64,000 nt of DNA from contig OY747702.1 of the NCBI GenBank assembly GCA_963556495.2, positions 72,001-136,000 on the forward strand. The letters run 5' to 3'. This document shows positions 30,301 through 39,956 of the stretch, one piece after another; the stretch's first letter is position 1; every line of letters begins with the position of its first letter. This DNA comes from Valencia hispanica. Its lineage: Eukaryota > Chordata > Actinopteri > Cyprinodontiformes > Valenciidae. Below the pieces are notes generated by a model that was given only the letters and a program-made list of their open reading frames with translations, was not told the origin of the DNA and made no database searches. The position numbers and the translations under genes were made by a program.

Positions 30301-31086
30301 GTTTTTGATCCCGTAGTAATGGTCTCGGAAGTGCAATAGATAAACAGTCCTGCTTCGGTCCTCAAAGTCGGTCTGAATCTTTCCTAGAGCTCTCTCTCCC
30401 TCACTTCTGATAAAAACAACTATTTTTCTGTTCAACAACTTCTCAAATTTGTGGATATCGCCTGATCTGACGGGGGTGTGTTCTGAAAGGCCTGCACGCT
30501 GTTGCAACTCTCTACCGAGCTGTATAGCCGCATCGGAGCCGAGGCTAGGGTCTGCAACACAGGCCAAGCTAATAGCAAAACACAGTTTATCATCTCGATC
30601 ATTGTTCACAATATATAGGTGGCGTCTCTTCTTGTGTATAAGCTCGCAATCGAGAGACATTTCAGCTTTTCGTCTAGCTCCCCCGCTAAGATCACGCACT
30701 GTTTGAATTACAAACTCCAAACGCTCTGTTGAGGCTATTTCAGCATTGGATTGCATCAGATCATCTAAAAACGTTTCGAACTGGTGCATGCCGTTACTCC
30801 CCCCTTCATCGACTGAGAAAGTCAAGCTGCGAGACACGCCGGGTCCATTAACCTCTATCTGCACAATATCGTTAGTGTTAACCAGCGGTGTCACCCGGTC
30901 TGATAAACCCCTGAGCATATTCATTATGTGATTATGAAATTCGTACGGACACGGATGATCACCCTCAGGCCGGACAAAGTTGTGTCGGATCTCTATGTTA
31001 TTGAATTCGTCACGTACATTGATCTGAAATTCTTCATCTTCCTGACTAGACGGTTGAGGACTATTTAGCTCCTGTGAGACATTCAT
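27390..31086 (-). pseudogene. POLB: Protein-primed DNA polymerase B, one frameshift (copy B)
   Basis: About 1230 codons. The first open part (31,086-29,257, 609 residues) has a CF...H region (Cys169, His256) reminiscent of OTU-like peptidases, a cluster of about 18 cysteines at 273-395, and exonuclease motifs I (FYDIETF, ~407-413), II (VAHNARAFDS, ~461-470) and III (FYCKNDVEIL, ~587-597). A run of seven A (29,259-29,265 on plus), one more than the frame needs, ends this part. The rest, to 27,390, has polymerase motifs A (YQDVCSLYP), B (KLCLNSLWGKF) and C (YLDTDS). Start chosen at MNVSQEL. A leader of ~640 bases separates it from the TIR. Confidence 0.92.
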
Positions 31087-31723
31087 ACTGACTGGTTGAT
31101 GTTGCTATTTAAACATACAATCAGAAAAAAAAAGTACATGAAAAAACATTCAGAGTCAGACAATACACAAGTTGGAGAAAGCTCCAGACAGTCTCACTGT
31201 TAATTGAAGTAGCAAGGCGGGCGCTGGGCAGATCCGCTGAGATCCAATTGCAAACAGCTCCGCGCTTCGATCACGATCTATGATAAAGCGCAGGTAAAAG
31301 TCAGGAATATAATAAAATAAATAAAAATACGGTAATGCCCGTATCTAAAGAGTCAACAGAATTTAACAAACAGTAAACTCACCTCAGAGCGGAGTTTCGC
31401 TTTGTAGCAAACCCCAGCGCCTTTTTCCCGCTCCAGCCCGAAACCAACTCAGAGCAGCAACGGGAGTTGATCGATACTTCTAGCTGTAACAGAGTATGTA
31501 TGCTATGGTGAATCTATCGATAAGCCTGCAGCGAATCCAGCTTGGCGCTATGAAACATCCGTAGACGATCGCACAATTGCGAGCTAAAAAACATTTACTC
31601 ACCTCGCTCCAAACCGATAATACAGGTCGCCGATGTGAAGATTTCCTGAAGTCGCTGTGAAGTTGATCTCACCGCTGAACCCGTAACTCCAGCTCTTCGC
31701 AGGGGAAGCTCGGGATCCCCGCC
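31087..31723 (-). promoter_or_regulatory. polB leader with candidate splice donors
   Basis: No coding signal is seen. On minus, AG/GTGAGT-type donors are visible near 31,600 (CGAGGTGAGTAAATG) and 31,378 (GAGGTGAGTTTAC). Just before the polB ATG there is a pyrimidine-rich stretch (CTTTTTTTTTCTGATTG) followed by AAATAG. This suggests alternative first exons reading from the TIR promoter into polB. It is an inference from consensus only. Confidence 0.45.
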
Positions 31724-31915
31724 AGGACTCAGCTCTGACGCGGTCTGAGAATGACGCGGGCTTTTGGGATTCCCCTCGAATGAAGCCAGTGATACAGTCT
31801 TCGTAAAACCGCTGTTTTCTTTGTTCGTCGCAGCACCGCGCTCCGTGTCCTTAAGGTCGGATCGTCAAATGAGGTCCTTTCAGCATGCTGTAGAGATTAA
31901 CCGTTTTCCGACAGC

Positions 31916-32110
31916 CTTTTATACAGGTAAATGCCGCCCGGTGAGCACCGCCCAAACCGGTTTACCTGACTTGCGGACGTAGGTGAAGTCAGGGGCGTGA
32001 TAAATACAGCGAATACAAAACACAGCAGGGGCATGTCAAACGCCGATTGGTGGACTGTTTTTTATCTGTAACTTTAGTAGTTTGGTGGATTTCTTATTTC
32101 CAGCTTAAAC
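31916..32110 (-). promoter_or_regulatory. Inward TIR promoter, right end of copy B, facing polB
   Basis: CTTTTATA at 31,916-31,923 is TATAAAAG on minus. The shared module lies upstream at about 31,990-32,100 (GGCGTGATAAATACAGCG, CGATTGGTGG, TTTTTTATC). The first ATG with a long frame downstream is polB at 31,086. Confidence 0.65.
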
Positions 32111-32384
32111 CAACCAGGTTAAAAGTGATGTTTTTTTTTTTAATTCTTATCTGTTTTTAAAGACTATGTAAGGGTGCATTTTTTTAAATCAACAAAAAGA
32201 TGAGCATCTGCTTCAACATAGCTGTGGGTGAATAAATTCTCTTTTTAATGCTCTTACAAGTTTAATTTATCATGGTTGATTTGTTAGAATCAGATGTAAT
32301 GGTGTCTCTAGAGTGTTGGAGCTAATGTGGTTTTACATTAAAGTCAGGAAGCTAAAAAGCACCTTTTAACTGTTTAATGTTAAT

Positions 32385-32890
32385 TTTGAACCACTAGAGG
32401 GAGGTATTTATATATTTTGGTATAATACTATTTATTGGGCCACTAGGGGGAGCCATTTTGACATTTGCACGTCATTTTAATTTTGAACCACTAGAGGGGG
32501 CCAATTATACAATAGGCTGTAATGTTAATTTTGAACCACTAGAGGGAGGTATTCATATATTTTGGTGTAATACTATTTATTGGGCCACTAGGGGGAGGTA
32601 TTTGTATATTTTGGTGTAATACTATTTATTGGACCACTAGGGGGAGCCATTTTTACATTTGCACGTCATTTTAATTTTGAACCACTAGAGGGGGCCAATT
32701 ATACAATAGGCTGTAATGTTAATTTTGAACCACTAGAGGGAGGTATTTATATATTTTGGTGTAATACTATTTATTGGGTCACTAGGGGGAGGTATTTGTA
32801 TATTTTGGTGTAATACTATTTATTGGACCACTAGGGGGAGCGATTTTTACATTTGCATGTAATTTTAATTTTGAACCACCAGAGGGAGGT
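32385..32890. repeat. Array of CTCF-like motifs, right TIR of copy B
   Basis: About eleven units with cores CCACTAGAGGGAGG, CCACTAGGGGGAGG, CCACTAGAGGGGGCC and CCACTAGGGGGAGCC are spaced about 47-50 bases apart. They form a ~190-bp higher-order unit that is repeated (32,425-32,620 resembles 32,620-32,815). Confidence 0.72.
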
Positions 32891-33269
32891 ATTTAGATAT
32901 TATGGATCCGGAACCGGAAAGGGTTTGGGTCGCCGGAACTGGAAGGGGTGGGGGTCACAGGAACCGGAAAGGGGTTTTGACAGGGGCGTGGCCTGTTTTG
33001 ACAGGTGGGCGTGTCCTTCTATGACAGGTGGGCGTGTCCTATAGGCAAGATGTAAATGTCGACCGGAAGGGGGCGTGGCACACATTGACAGCTCATTTGC
33101 ATGTTTGGCATGTGGGCGTGGCATCAGGGGGCGTGGCCTATTTTGACAGGTGGCCGTGATCAAGTTTGACATGTGGGCGGGGCATCTGGGGCGGGGCCTA
33201 TTTTGACAGGTGGGCGTTTCAACCGGACGGGGGCGGGGCTTATTTTGATTTTGATATTTCTCTGGCCGC

Positions 33270-35250
33270 ACTAATACAAAATCAAACTATTATCTAGACT
33301 GCTTACAAACATTAGGTCTATCTGTAGTTAAAGCTATTACTTTTGCTGTATGTTGAAATCACAGGAATCATCATTGACACAAAGTGCACTCTAAAAATCC
33401 TGTATCAAAAAATGAACAACACTGGAACAGCCTAGACCATAAAGAATTTCTCTTCAAAATATATAGTAGGGGTAATAATGTAAATAAAAACTTTCAAACA
33501 AACACTAAATGCAATAACATGCCACAAGGTAAGATGAATTGGTTGTGTGCTAAAACAACCAACCGCACAAAGGTGCCAAAACAGGATGGAAAACAGGAAA
33601 CATCTGTTTTTTTGGATTGTGCAAGTGGCATGATGAGCATGTGAGACCGCTCAAAAGAAAAATGCTTTGCTGCTTTAAAGCTCAACCCACAGAAAAGGAT
33701 CCCAGTCTAATTTTAATCATTTACACTGCTAACAGCCTAAGTTCATTAAACCTATAGTTTTATAAGATTTACCACATCACCGAGTATTGTTATTCATTTT
33801 CTGAGCTCATGAAGCCCAATACTTATAAAAGAAAACTATAATTTCAACCTATTTAACCAAAAAACTGTTGAACCCTAAACAAATGCTGTTTTTTATTTAG
33901 TTTTTTCATTTATCTGAAATGCTTTTAAAGCTGCGAATTGAAAGGCTTTGTTCGGTAAAAAAGAATTGAAATTTAAGTTCCCCTTGTGCCTAAGGATCTC
34001 CTCCCTTTTTCTGAAACAGAAGTGTTTCAGAAACATCCAATTATAGGTTAAACAGGTGTGACTAGATTTGCAGCCTGTTACGGAAAGATGTTATAGTTCA
34101 ATAAACACCTGTATTGTAGATTAATCTCCATGTATATTTACAGTTGTTCAGCTCAACTCCTAGCTCTCAGCTGCTATACCTTTTAGAACTGCCAGGGAAG
34201 AATTAACAAAACCACTGAATCTATAATTTATGTGTCCAATCATAACATGACTTTACCCACCTCGGTACATGGGAAAAAAGATAATAGAACCTTATTTCAA
34301 TCACTCCATAATTTGTGTTTAGGGGGCATATCGGAGCCCCAGACGGGACCATGAGGGGCTGAAATATCACACCCTCTCCTTCTGCTGTGTCGGATCTCCA
34401 CTGCAAAAATACAAGAAAAGAATGCTCTGTAAGTCTCAACAGAAGCACATCCACCCTTCCCATTTTGAGGGTGATTGTGTCAGAGCCAGAATCCGCAGAG
34501 AATCAGCAGGTCATCCATAGAAAAGTTCCCATCACATTCACAAAGAATGGAGCACATACGGTATATTTTTCCCATGTACCCAGATTGGTATGAAAGTGTG
34601 GTCAGATTTTTTATCATTTTCAAAACAAATAAATCTTTGGTCAGGTCTTAAGTGTACTGGTCCTGTTTTAACTATTTAGATTAATCCCATGTCATCCCAG
34701 TCTCCAATTTACCCTTACTTTTGTCAAAAATACTTTATTGATCCCAAAGGGAAATTAAGTAATTATGGTAAGTAATTAAGTTATGGTAAGAAATTATGGT
34801 AAGAAATTAAGTAATTATGGAAGTATATACATTTTTACCCATATAACTTCCTGTTCGTTCATGTACTTCACGCTCAGAATTTGTCCAAATCCTGAAGAGG
34901 AGTGTAACATCTGGAAACAGATCATTAAGATTAGTGAAAGCTTCTACATATATGGGTAAATGTCCTACAGATTATGGCATTTGAGAACAAACAAAACAGT
35001 TAATAATGTTTTGTTTATTTGCTAGATATCTTGCATATTGTCACCATACACTAGTTTCAAATGGGTTTCTGTGTGTCCTTCTCTGAATGAACCAAGACAA
35101 TAAATCAGTATTCTCATGTGTTATATTTCGTTCTTGCGTGAGTCTTAACGTTCCTCTTGAAATAATACCACCAAAAAGTTGTAAAAATAAAAGTACTAGA
35201 TAGGAGAAAAACCTTCATAGTTACTATCTCTCCCTTCAAGCAGTCTCTAT
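33270..35250 (-). other. ERV1 internal region, probable env portion, decayed
   Basis: Expected to be env by position. I recognise no Env motif, and all frames are interrupted. It contains a palindrome TTTCTGAAACA ... TGTTTCAGAAA at about 34,008-34,033. Confidence 0.45.
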
Positions 35251-35379
35251 AGAAAAGTGGCTCTCCTGGATCTCTTCACTGAAGTTGAGACAAGTGGACC
35301 ATATTCTATCCACCTCCCTTTGTAATCAGTCTTAAACACCACTTTTCTTAGACTGCTTTCCCTATATCTAGTAATGGTC

Positions 35380-36225
35380 ACTGCCTTTTACAATGGGTTA
35401 AGTGTATACAACTCAGTCTCTACAGCCGTTGCTGTGGTCAAAAATACCTGGAATGGCCCCTTCCACCTGGGTGTTGACCAATTTTCTGTTTACAGCTTTT
35501 AATCAGGATCCAGTCACCTACTTTCAGCTCACTTCTTCCTGTAGGAATATAGGATCATCTGGCATATGATTAGTTTGCATTTATAACTTATTTACTTTTC
35601 AGTATTTTGATCATGAAAACCACCAGATCTTAATCACATTGTTCTTCAGAAGAGAGTATACCAAACTAAGGAATTCTATATCTACGCCAATAGATTATTT
35701 AAAATATAATGAGGCCAATATTCAAATTTGGTATTATATGCATGTATAGTTTACCAAATCAAGACAATATCCAATTTTGTCCTGTTTCTTCCATTGCTTT
35801 TGTTTCAATTTGGAACACCTTTATCATAAAATCATAAATCAGTTTGTAATTGTTCCTCTTATTTTAATATATCAAACTGTAGGAGGTAATAAGGTCTCGT
35901 CAAATCCATTCCATTACTTAGTGTTATATTCATATATAACTTTATCATAACCAAACAGTATCTCCAATTCTGTTTAGTCTTATCCATGGCCTTTCTTAGT
36001 CTGCTTTTAGAATCCCATTGCCTCTTAAAAATAATCTATAATCTTTGTCCTATTTTATACATTATTTCATTCACAAAATGTGTTCCGTTACCACTATAGA
36101 TCATTTGTGGATCTCAAATCTAGACATTATTTCTCTAAACAACCTTTCTGTAACATTTAGTGTATCTAAATGTTTCACTGGTAACATTACAATCCATTTG
36201 GAGAAATGATCTTATCTTACTAAAC
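35380..36225 (-). pseudogene. ERV1 pol remnant: retroviral integrase
   Basis: On minus, the region 36,060-36,215 reads FSKWIVMLPVKHLD and, downstream, a decayed copy of the second catalytic Asp block (SIVVTEHIL where retroviruses have a conserved D-N-G). The region near 35,410-35,530 reads LKVGDWILIKS and then, in another frame, WKGPFQVFLTTATAVE. Both match the gamma/epsilon-type integrase core and C-terminal domain in the right order and distance. Many stops and frameshifts are present. Reverse transcriptase and gag are not recognisable between here and the primer site, so part of pol and gag may be deleted. Confidence 0.68.
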
Positions 36226-37433
36226 AGAGCTTCTTCAGTACAGCCTTTGTTTGCTCAAAGCGGTTTCTTAATTTGATGAGAAGCTTTTCTTTTTTTCATG
36301 TCTCATTTTTTTTGTGGAAAACATAATTCCTCCAAATTCATTATTTCTACCCATCTGACTTCAATAACTTCCTACAATTTTGTCAATGAGATAATCAGCA
36401 ACTGATATTTCCATAAAAAAACATCACATCTCTATTCCTTGCTCTCTGCTTATCTGCTCCTTCATAAATTCTACAAATTAGCTTATTATGATTATATGTG
36501 GAAAGTGTCAGTTGCTAGATGTCCAAAACGTGGTACCCGTTTCAACAGAGGCAAGGGCCGGCATCCTCTCCCAGTCTCAGGTGTAGGTCCAGACATCTTT
36601 CCTGCTTAATCAGATCCTTAATTTTGTCCCATTAGCAACAACTCCATTGAGTGTAAATATTGATGTGCGCTTATACTCAGTGTGCTACGGTAACTAAAGT
36701 TGAATTTTGGAGTGCGTTACTACATTCTATACTACGGTAATCCCATAACGAAAAATTCCTCTCTTTTTTGCAGTCTAACCCAGCGCATTACAAGATTGTT
36801 TCCTTTCAACAGGTATCTTATCTGTCATTAAAATGTTAGAAGCAAGCATCTGAAGCTGCCACTTGTTACAAAGAATAAATTCACGTAGCCACCCATTGCT
36901 TCCCCACAGGACCTGTAGAAATCCGCCTGAGTTTCAAAATAAAATCACTCTGCTCATAATTCGTCATTGTTAAACCATTTCTTTTCTACTATATGAGAGA
37001 TATCCCAGACATCCCATGAATATTTTTTAAAATCTTAGCTAAATTATTTTTATTATTATTATAGAGTAACAGTTGCCGCTGCACTTAAGAAATCCCAACC
37101 TTTTGTATACAGCGCTGCACGCAGCTCATAAAACATAGTCCCCCCCCTTATCAGCTAGCGGGGGGAGGTGTGTTCCTTCCCTTCTGCCTTCCAGCAGTTT
37201 ACTGGCAAGTTTCGATAACCTTTAATAATTTTGAAACGCATGATGACTCTGGTTTCAAACAAGTCTTTACTCTCAGGAAGCCCATTTAACCGGTGCTGAG
37301 GCACCCCATCACAGTTGGTTTGTTTATTAAGAGAACAACTAACGACCCATTGAGGGGAAGGGGGGAAGGGGGTCGCTTGTTTGAGATAATTCATTTAGAT
37401 CACGGTAAAGCGGTTTACCTTACTCTTCATAGG

Positions 37434-37511
<78 letters not shown>

Positions 37512-38217
37512 AAACGAGAGTTTTCTCTTTTACTTTCTTTCGGTGGAACTTTAGGGGAAAACAGAAGGTTTAAAACATTTTTCATCCTCCCGAGTGCTAA
37601 AAAACCCATCTGCTTTTTTTTCAGTTGTTTATTACCGATCACGACGCATGACCCGCCTTTTTCTCTTCTTTGCTCCTTCAAGAGGAATTCCTTTGTTTGA
37701 GACGCCAAATGCCTATTCTTCAATTTTTGATCTTTTTAGTTTTATTTTAGATCGCAACTACCAAGAAGTGCGCGGAATTACTCAGTCAATCGTCCTTCAA
37801 ATTCATAATTTTATATTTATTATAAAGAAATGTTGTATTGTCTTTTACATACATTTTGCATCTCCTTTAAATCTAATTTGGTATTTTTTCCCATATTTCG
37901 ATAAGTTACATTTTGCTGTTTTTATTTTTCATTTTTAAATATTTATCATTCCCGTGTTAATGAAATAAATTCAGCTTTTATTTCTCTTTTATCTGATCTA
38001 TTTATCTTATCGCAGTGTTATTTTCTCAATTTTCTAACCATGAGACTCCTCTCCTACTTCAGCTGCTTCAAAAGGAAGAAATCTCCATTCATTAACATAC
38101 ACAGTCACACAACCGTTTTATCACACATTAATATCATTATGTATTTATTATCATGTTTTTTCATTACTAGTATTATTATTATTTATATATTATTTATCAT
38201 TAGGCCTATTTCTAATT
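36226..38217 (-). other. ERV1 internal region without recognisable gene
   Basis: AT-rich sequence in the place of gag and reverse transcriptase. No retroviral motif was found. It includes a short A+T microsatellite (listed separately) and an (ATT)n stretch near 38,170. Confidence 0.5.
37437..37509. repeat. (TA)n microsatellite
   Basis: About 36 uninterrupted TA units. Isoleucine/tyrosine repeats in overlapping reading frames here are artefacts of this tract. Confidence 0.97.
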
Positions 38218-38367
38218 GAGATCCCAGACCTCTGCCCGCTTTGGAGTCCAACCCCAGTCATATTTTATTTTACCATGGATTTTCATTGTGAGATCTCGGA
38301 TCATCATGCAAAGATCCCCGATCTTTATTTGCAAAACACAAACTTGTATTAAAGAGGTCCCGGACCT
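38218..38367 (-). other. Cluster of short GATC/GGTC hairpins in ERV1 5' region
   Basis: Four small palindromes with three-base loops: GAGATCCCAGACCTC (38,218-38,232), GAGATCTCGGATC (38,290-38,302), AAGATCCCCGATCTT (38,311-38,325) and AGGTCCCGGACCT (38,355-38,367). They lie about 0.7-0.8 kb downstream of the primer site in the direction of transcription. Confidence 0.5.
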
Positions 38368-39031
38368 AGTTATTTCTTCTCTCTTATTTTTAATTCTTTC
38401 ACGCATCAAATTTTCTACTCACTGGCTGGTGTCCCTGTGAAGGAAGACCCCGTCACCAAACTGTTGCTCCGGGAGGAACTCCACGGATCCGCCGGCCTCC
38501 TTTTTTAGACCTAACGCTGAGGTGGAGGGCTTTGATACTGGTTCCGAACCAGGCTGTGGACGGGCTCTCAGCAACCCGCGGTTCTTCCCGGAGATCCAGT
38601 CAGATTTGAGATCCTGCTCAAAGGAACAAAAAATGCCAGGGTTAAAATCGCTCTCTGATCTCTGAGTTTTCTTTTCAGATACTTTGTAGATCTCACCTAC
38701 GAGCTTATCCCACTCAGCCTTCCCACGGTTCCGAACACGCAGGCTTTCAGTAAGAAGTGTCCTAGCTTACCTTTTGGCCGGCCACACCCTGAGTTTACCG
38801 ACCCGGTCGGCGTCTATTTACCTCAGCAGAAACAGAAATCAACATTTACTGGAGAACTACAGACCGAACACAATTTTAGATTAGTCAATTTTGTGCACCG
38901 TGTGTCAGCGCTTACCAAATAACTTCAGACCTGGGTCACTTCCGTCCTCCGATCTCCAGTATCTGCTGATCACAACAATTTCAACAAAATCCTATTATTC
39001 CAAACTCACGTTTTCCTTTGTTCCTCCAGAA

Positions 39032-39049
39032 ATCACGTCGGGGTCACCA
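39032..39049 (-). promoter_or_regulatory. ERV1 primer binding site, tRNA-Trp
   Basis: On plus, ATCACGTCGGGGTCACCA equals the 3' end of vertebrate tRNA-Trp including CCA. On minus it starts TGGTGACCCCGACG, three bases inside the 5' LTR end, as in a retrovirus. Confidence 0.85.
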
Positions 39050-39052
39050 TTT

Positions 39053-39371
39053 TGTTGGAAAGGTGTTTTCACTCTAATCTAAAGCCTCTCTTAAAGGAAC
39101 AGACACCCATTTAATTTATGACCCCTGGGCTCTATGGGCTCTCATTTCACCTTCTTGCGTGCTCGTTCATTTCTGTAAAAAGGAGCAATAAGAACAACAA
39201 ACAACAATTATATATTTTAACAGCGAGACGTCGTTCACTGGACTCAGTTCTAGTAACTGAGCCCAGATCTATGTCAGCTCAAAGTCTTTATTGAAACAAG
39301 AGTTTCCATGAAACTCCTCCCACTACAGAGTTAAACCCTCATACAACATTTACAGAATTTTTATCTCGTCA
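39053..39371 (-). repeat. ERV1 5' LTR
   Basis: 319 bp. Compared with the 3' LTR it lacks about 100 bases after CTCCCAC and carries a small GGGCTCTAT duplication and scattered substitutions. AATAAA on minus is at 39,287-39,292. Confidence 0.85.
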
Positions 39372-39393
39372 ATATATATATAAGATGGGGATA

Positions 39394-39403
39394 ATATTAT
39401 TTA

Positions 39404-39476
<73 letters not shown>

Positions 39477-39479
39477 TAT
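39394..39479. repeat. AT-rich palindrome
   Basis: ATATTATTTATTTA ... TAAATAAATAATAT with TA repeats between: an inverted repeat able to form a cruciform, at the junction of ERV1 and the L1. Confidence 0.8.
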
Positions 39480-39956
39480 GAGAGCTACTGCTGTCCACCC
39501 CCATATGTTTGTTCTGATTAATAAATGCAAATGTTTAAGGGTTGATTGTTCCCCCTGGGCTACTGCTGTTTGCCCTACAATGATGTTTAGGTTAAAATTG
39601 TGAGGCTAAATTTTGGTTTTTAATTTTCATTATTCTTTATAACTTAAAAATGTTTGGGACGGAGCCGCACACGGTAGGCTTAGTGTGTAGGAGATGGTGG
39701 ACCGGTTGGCCACAAGAGAGCTCGTTAAAGAGCAGTTTGTGTTGGTTATTTACTTGTATGCTGTTTGTTGTTTGTTAGCTGTGTATGTCATTCCCCCCCT
39801 TTTCCTCCCAGACCTCCCTCTCCTTCTAACTGTTGCTTTTGCTGCCAAACTATCAAAGTGTGATCCAGATAGTCTATATCATGGGGGTGCAGTGGTGACA
39901 TTGGGCTGTGGACTGCTGACATGACACCAAACAGGGATCCAAGCAGGGTTGACACG

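Larger units (their letters stand above)
14882..33263. mobile_element. Polinton/Maverick (adintovirus-like) element, copy B, complete ends
   Basis: 18,382 bp including a hAT insertion; about 15.6 kb without it, in the usual Polinton range. The ends are AGAGAAA ... TTTCTCT with TIRs at 14,882-19,267 (hAT included) and 31,724-33,263, flanked by GGCCGC. Genes from left to right: two Cys/His genes, integrase, minor capsid, core protein, major capsid and protease on plus; then, on minus, the SPxW protein, small basic protein, ATPase and PolB. It is inserted in ERV1. Confidence 0.95.
31724..33263. repeat. Right terminal inverted repeat of copy B
   Basis: 1540 bp, inverted match to the left TIR, starting at AGGACTCAGCTC and ending TTTCTCT. 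Same layers as copy A: promoter, AT-rich spacer, CTCF-like motif array, GC boxes, tip. Confidence 0.9.
13714..39371 (-). mobile_element. Endogenous retrovirus ERV1 on the minus strand, interrupted by Polinton copy B
   Basis: Two direct LTRs flank the region: 13,714-14,128 and 39,053-39,371. A tRNA-Trp primer site abuts the right LTR and a polypurine tract abuts the left LTR, which fixes the transcription direction as minus. Without the 18.4 kb Polinton the provirus is about 7.3 kb. Only decayed pol fragments are recognisable inside. The LTRs differ by many substitutions and a ~100-bp deletion, so it is old. No target duplication is seen at the outer ends. Confidence 0.85.

Noticed and set aside
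32385..32890. Regularly spaced repeats resembling a CRISPR array
   Set aside because: Spacers are themselves repeated, repeat cores vary, the same arrays occur in inverted TIRs, and the genome is eukaryotic.
37293..37723. Open frames with long Ile-Tyr repeats on both strands
   Set aside because: They are produced by the (TA)n microsatellite at 37,437-37,509.
39030..39049. tRNA-Trp 3' end sequence as a tRNA gene fragment
   Set aside because: Only the last 18-20 bases match, and they sit at a retroviral primer position next to an LTR.
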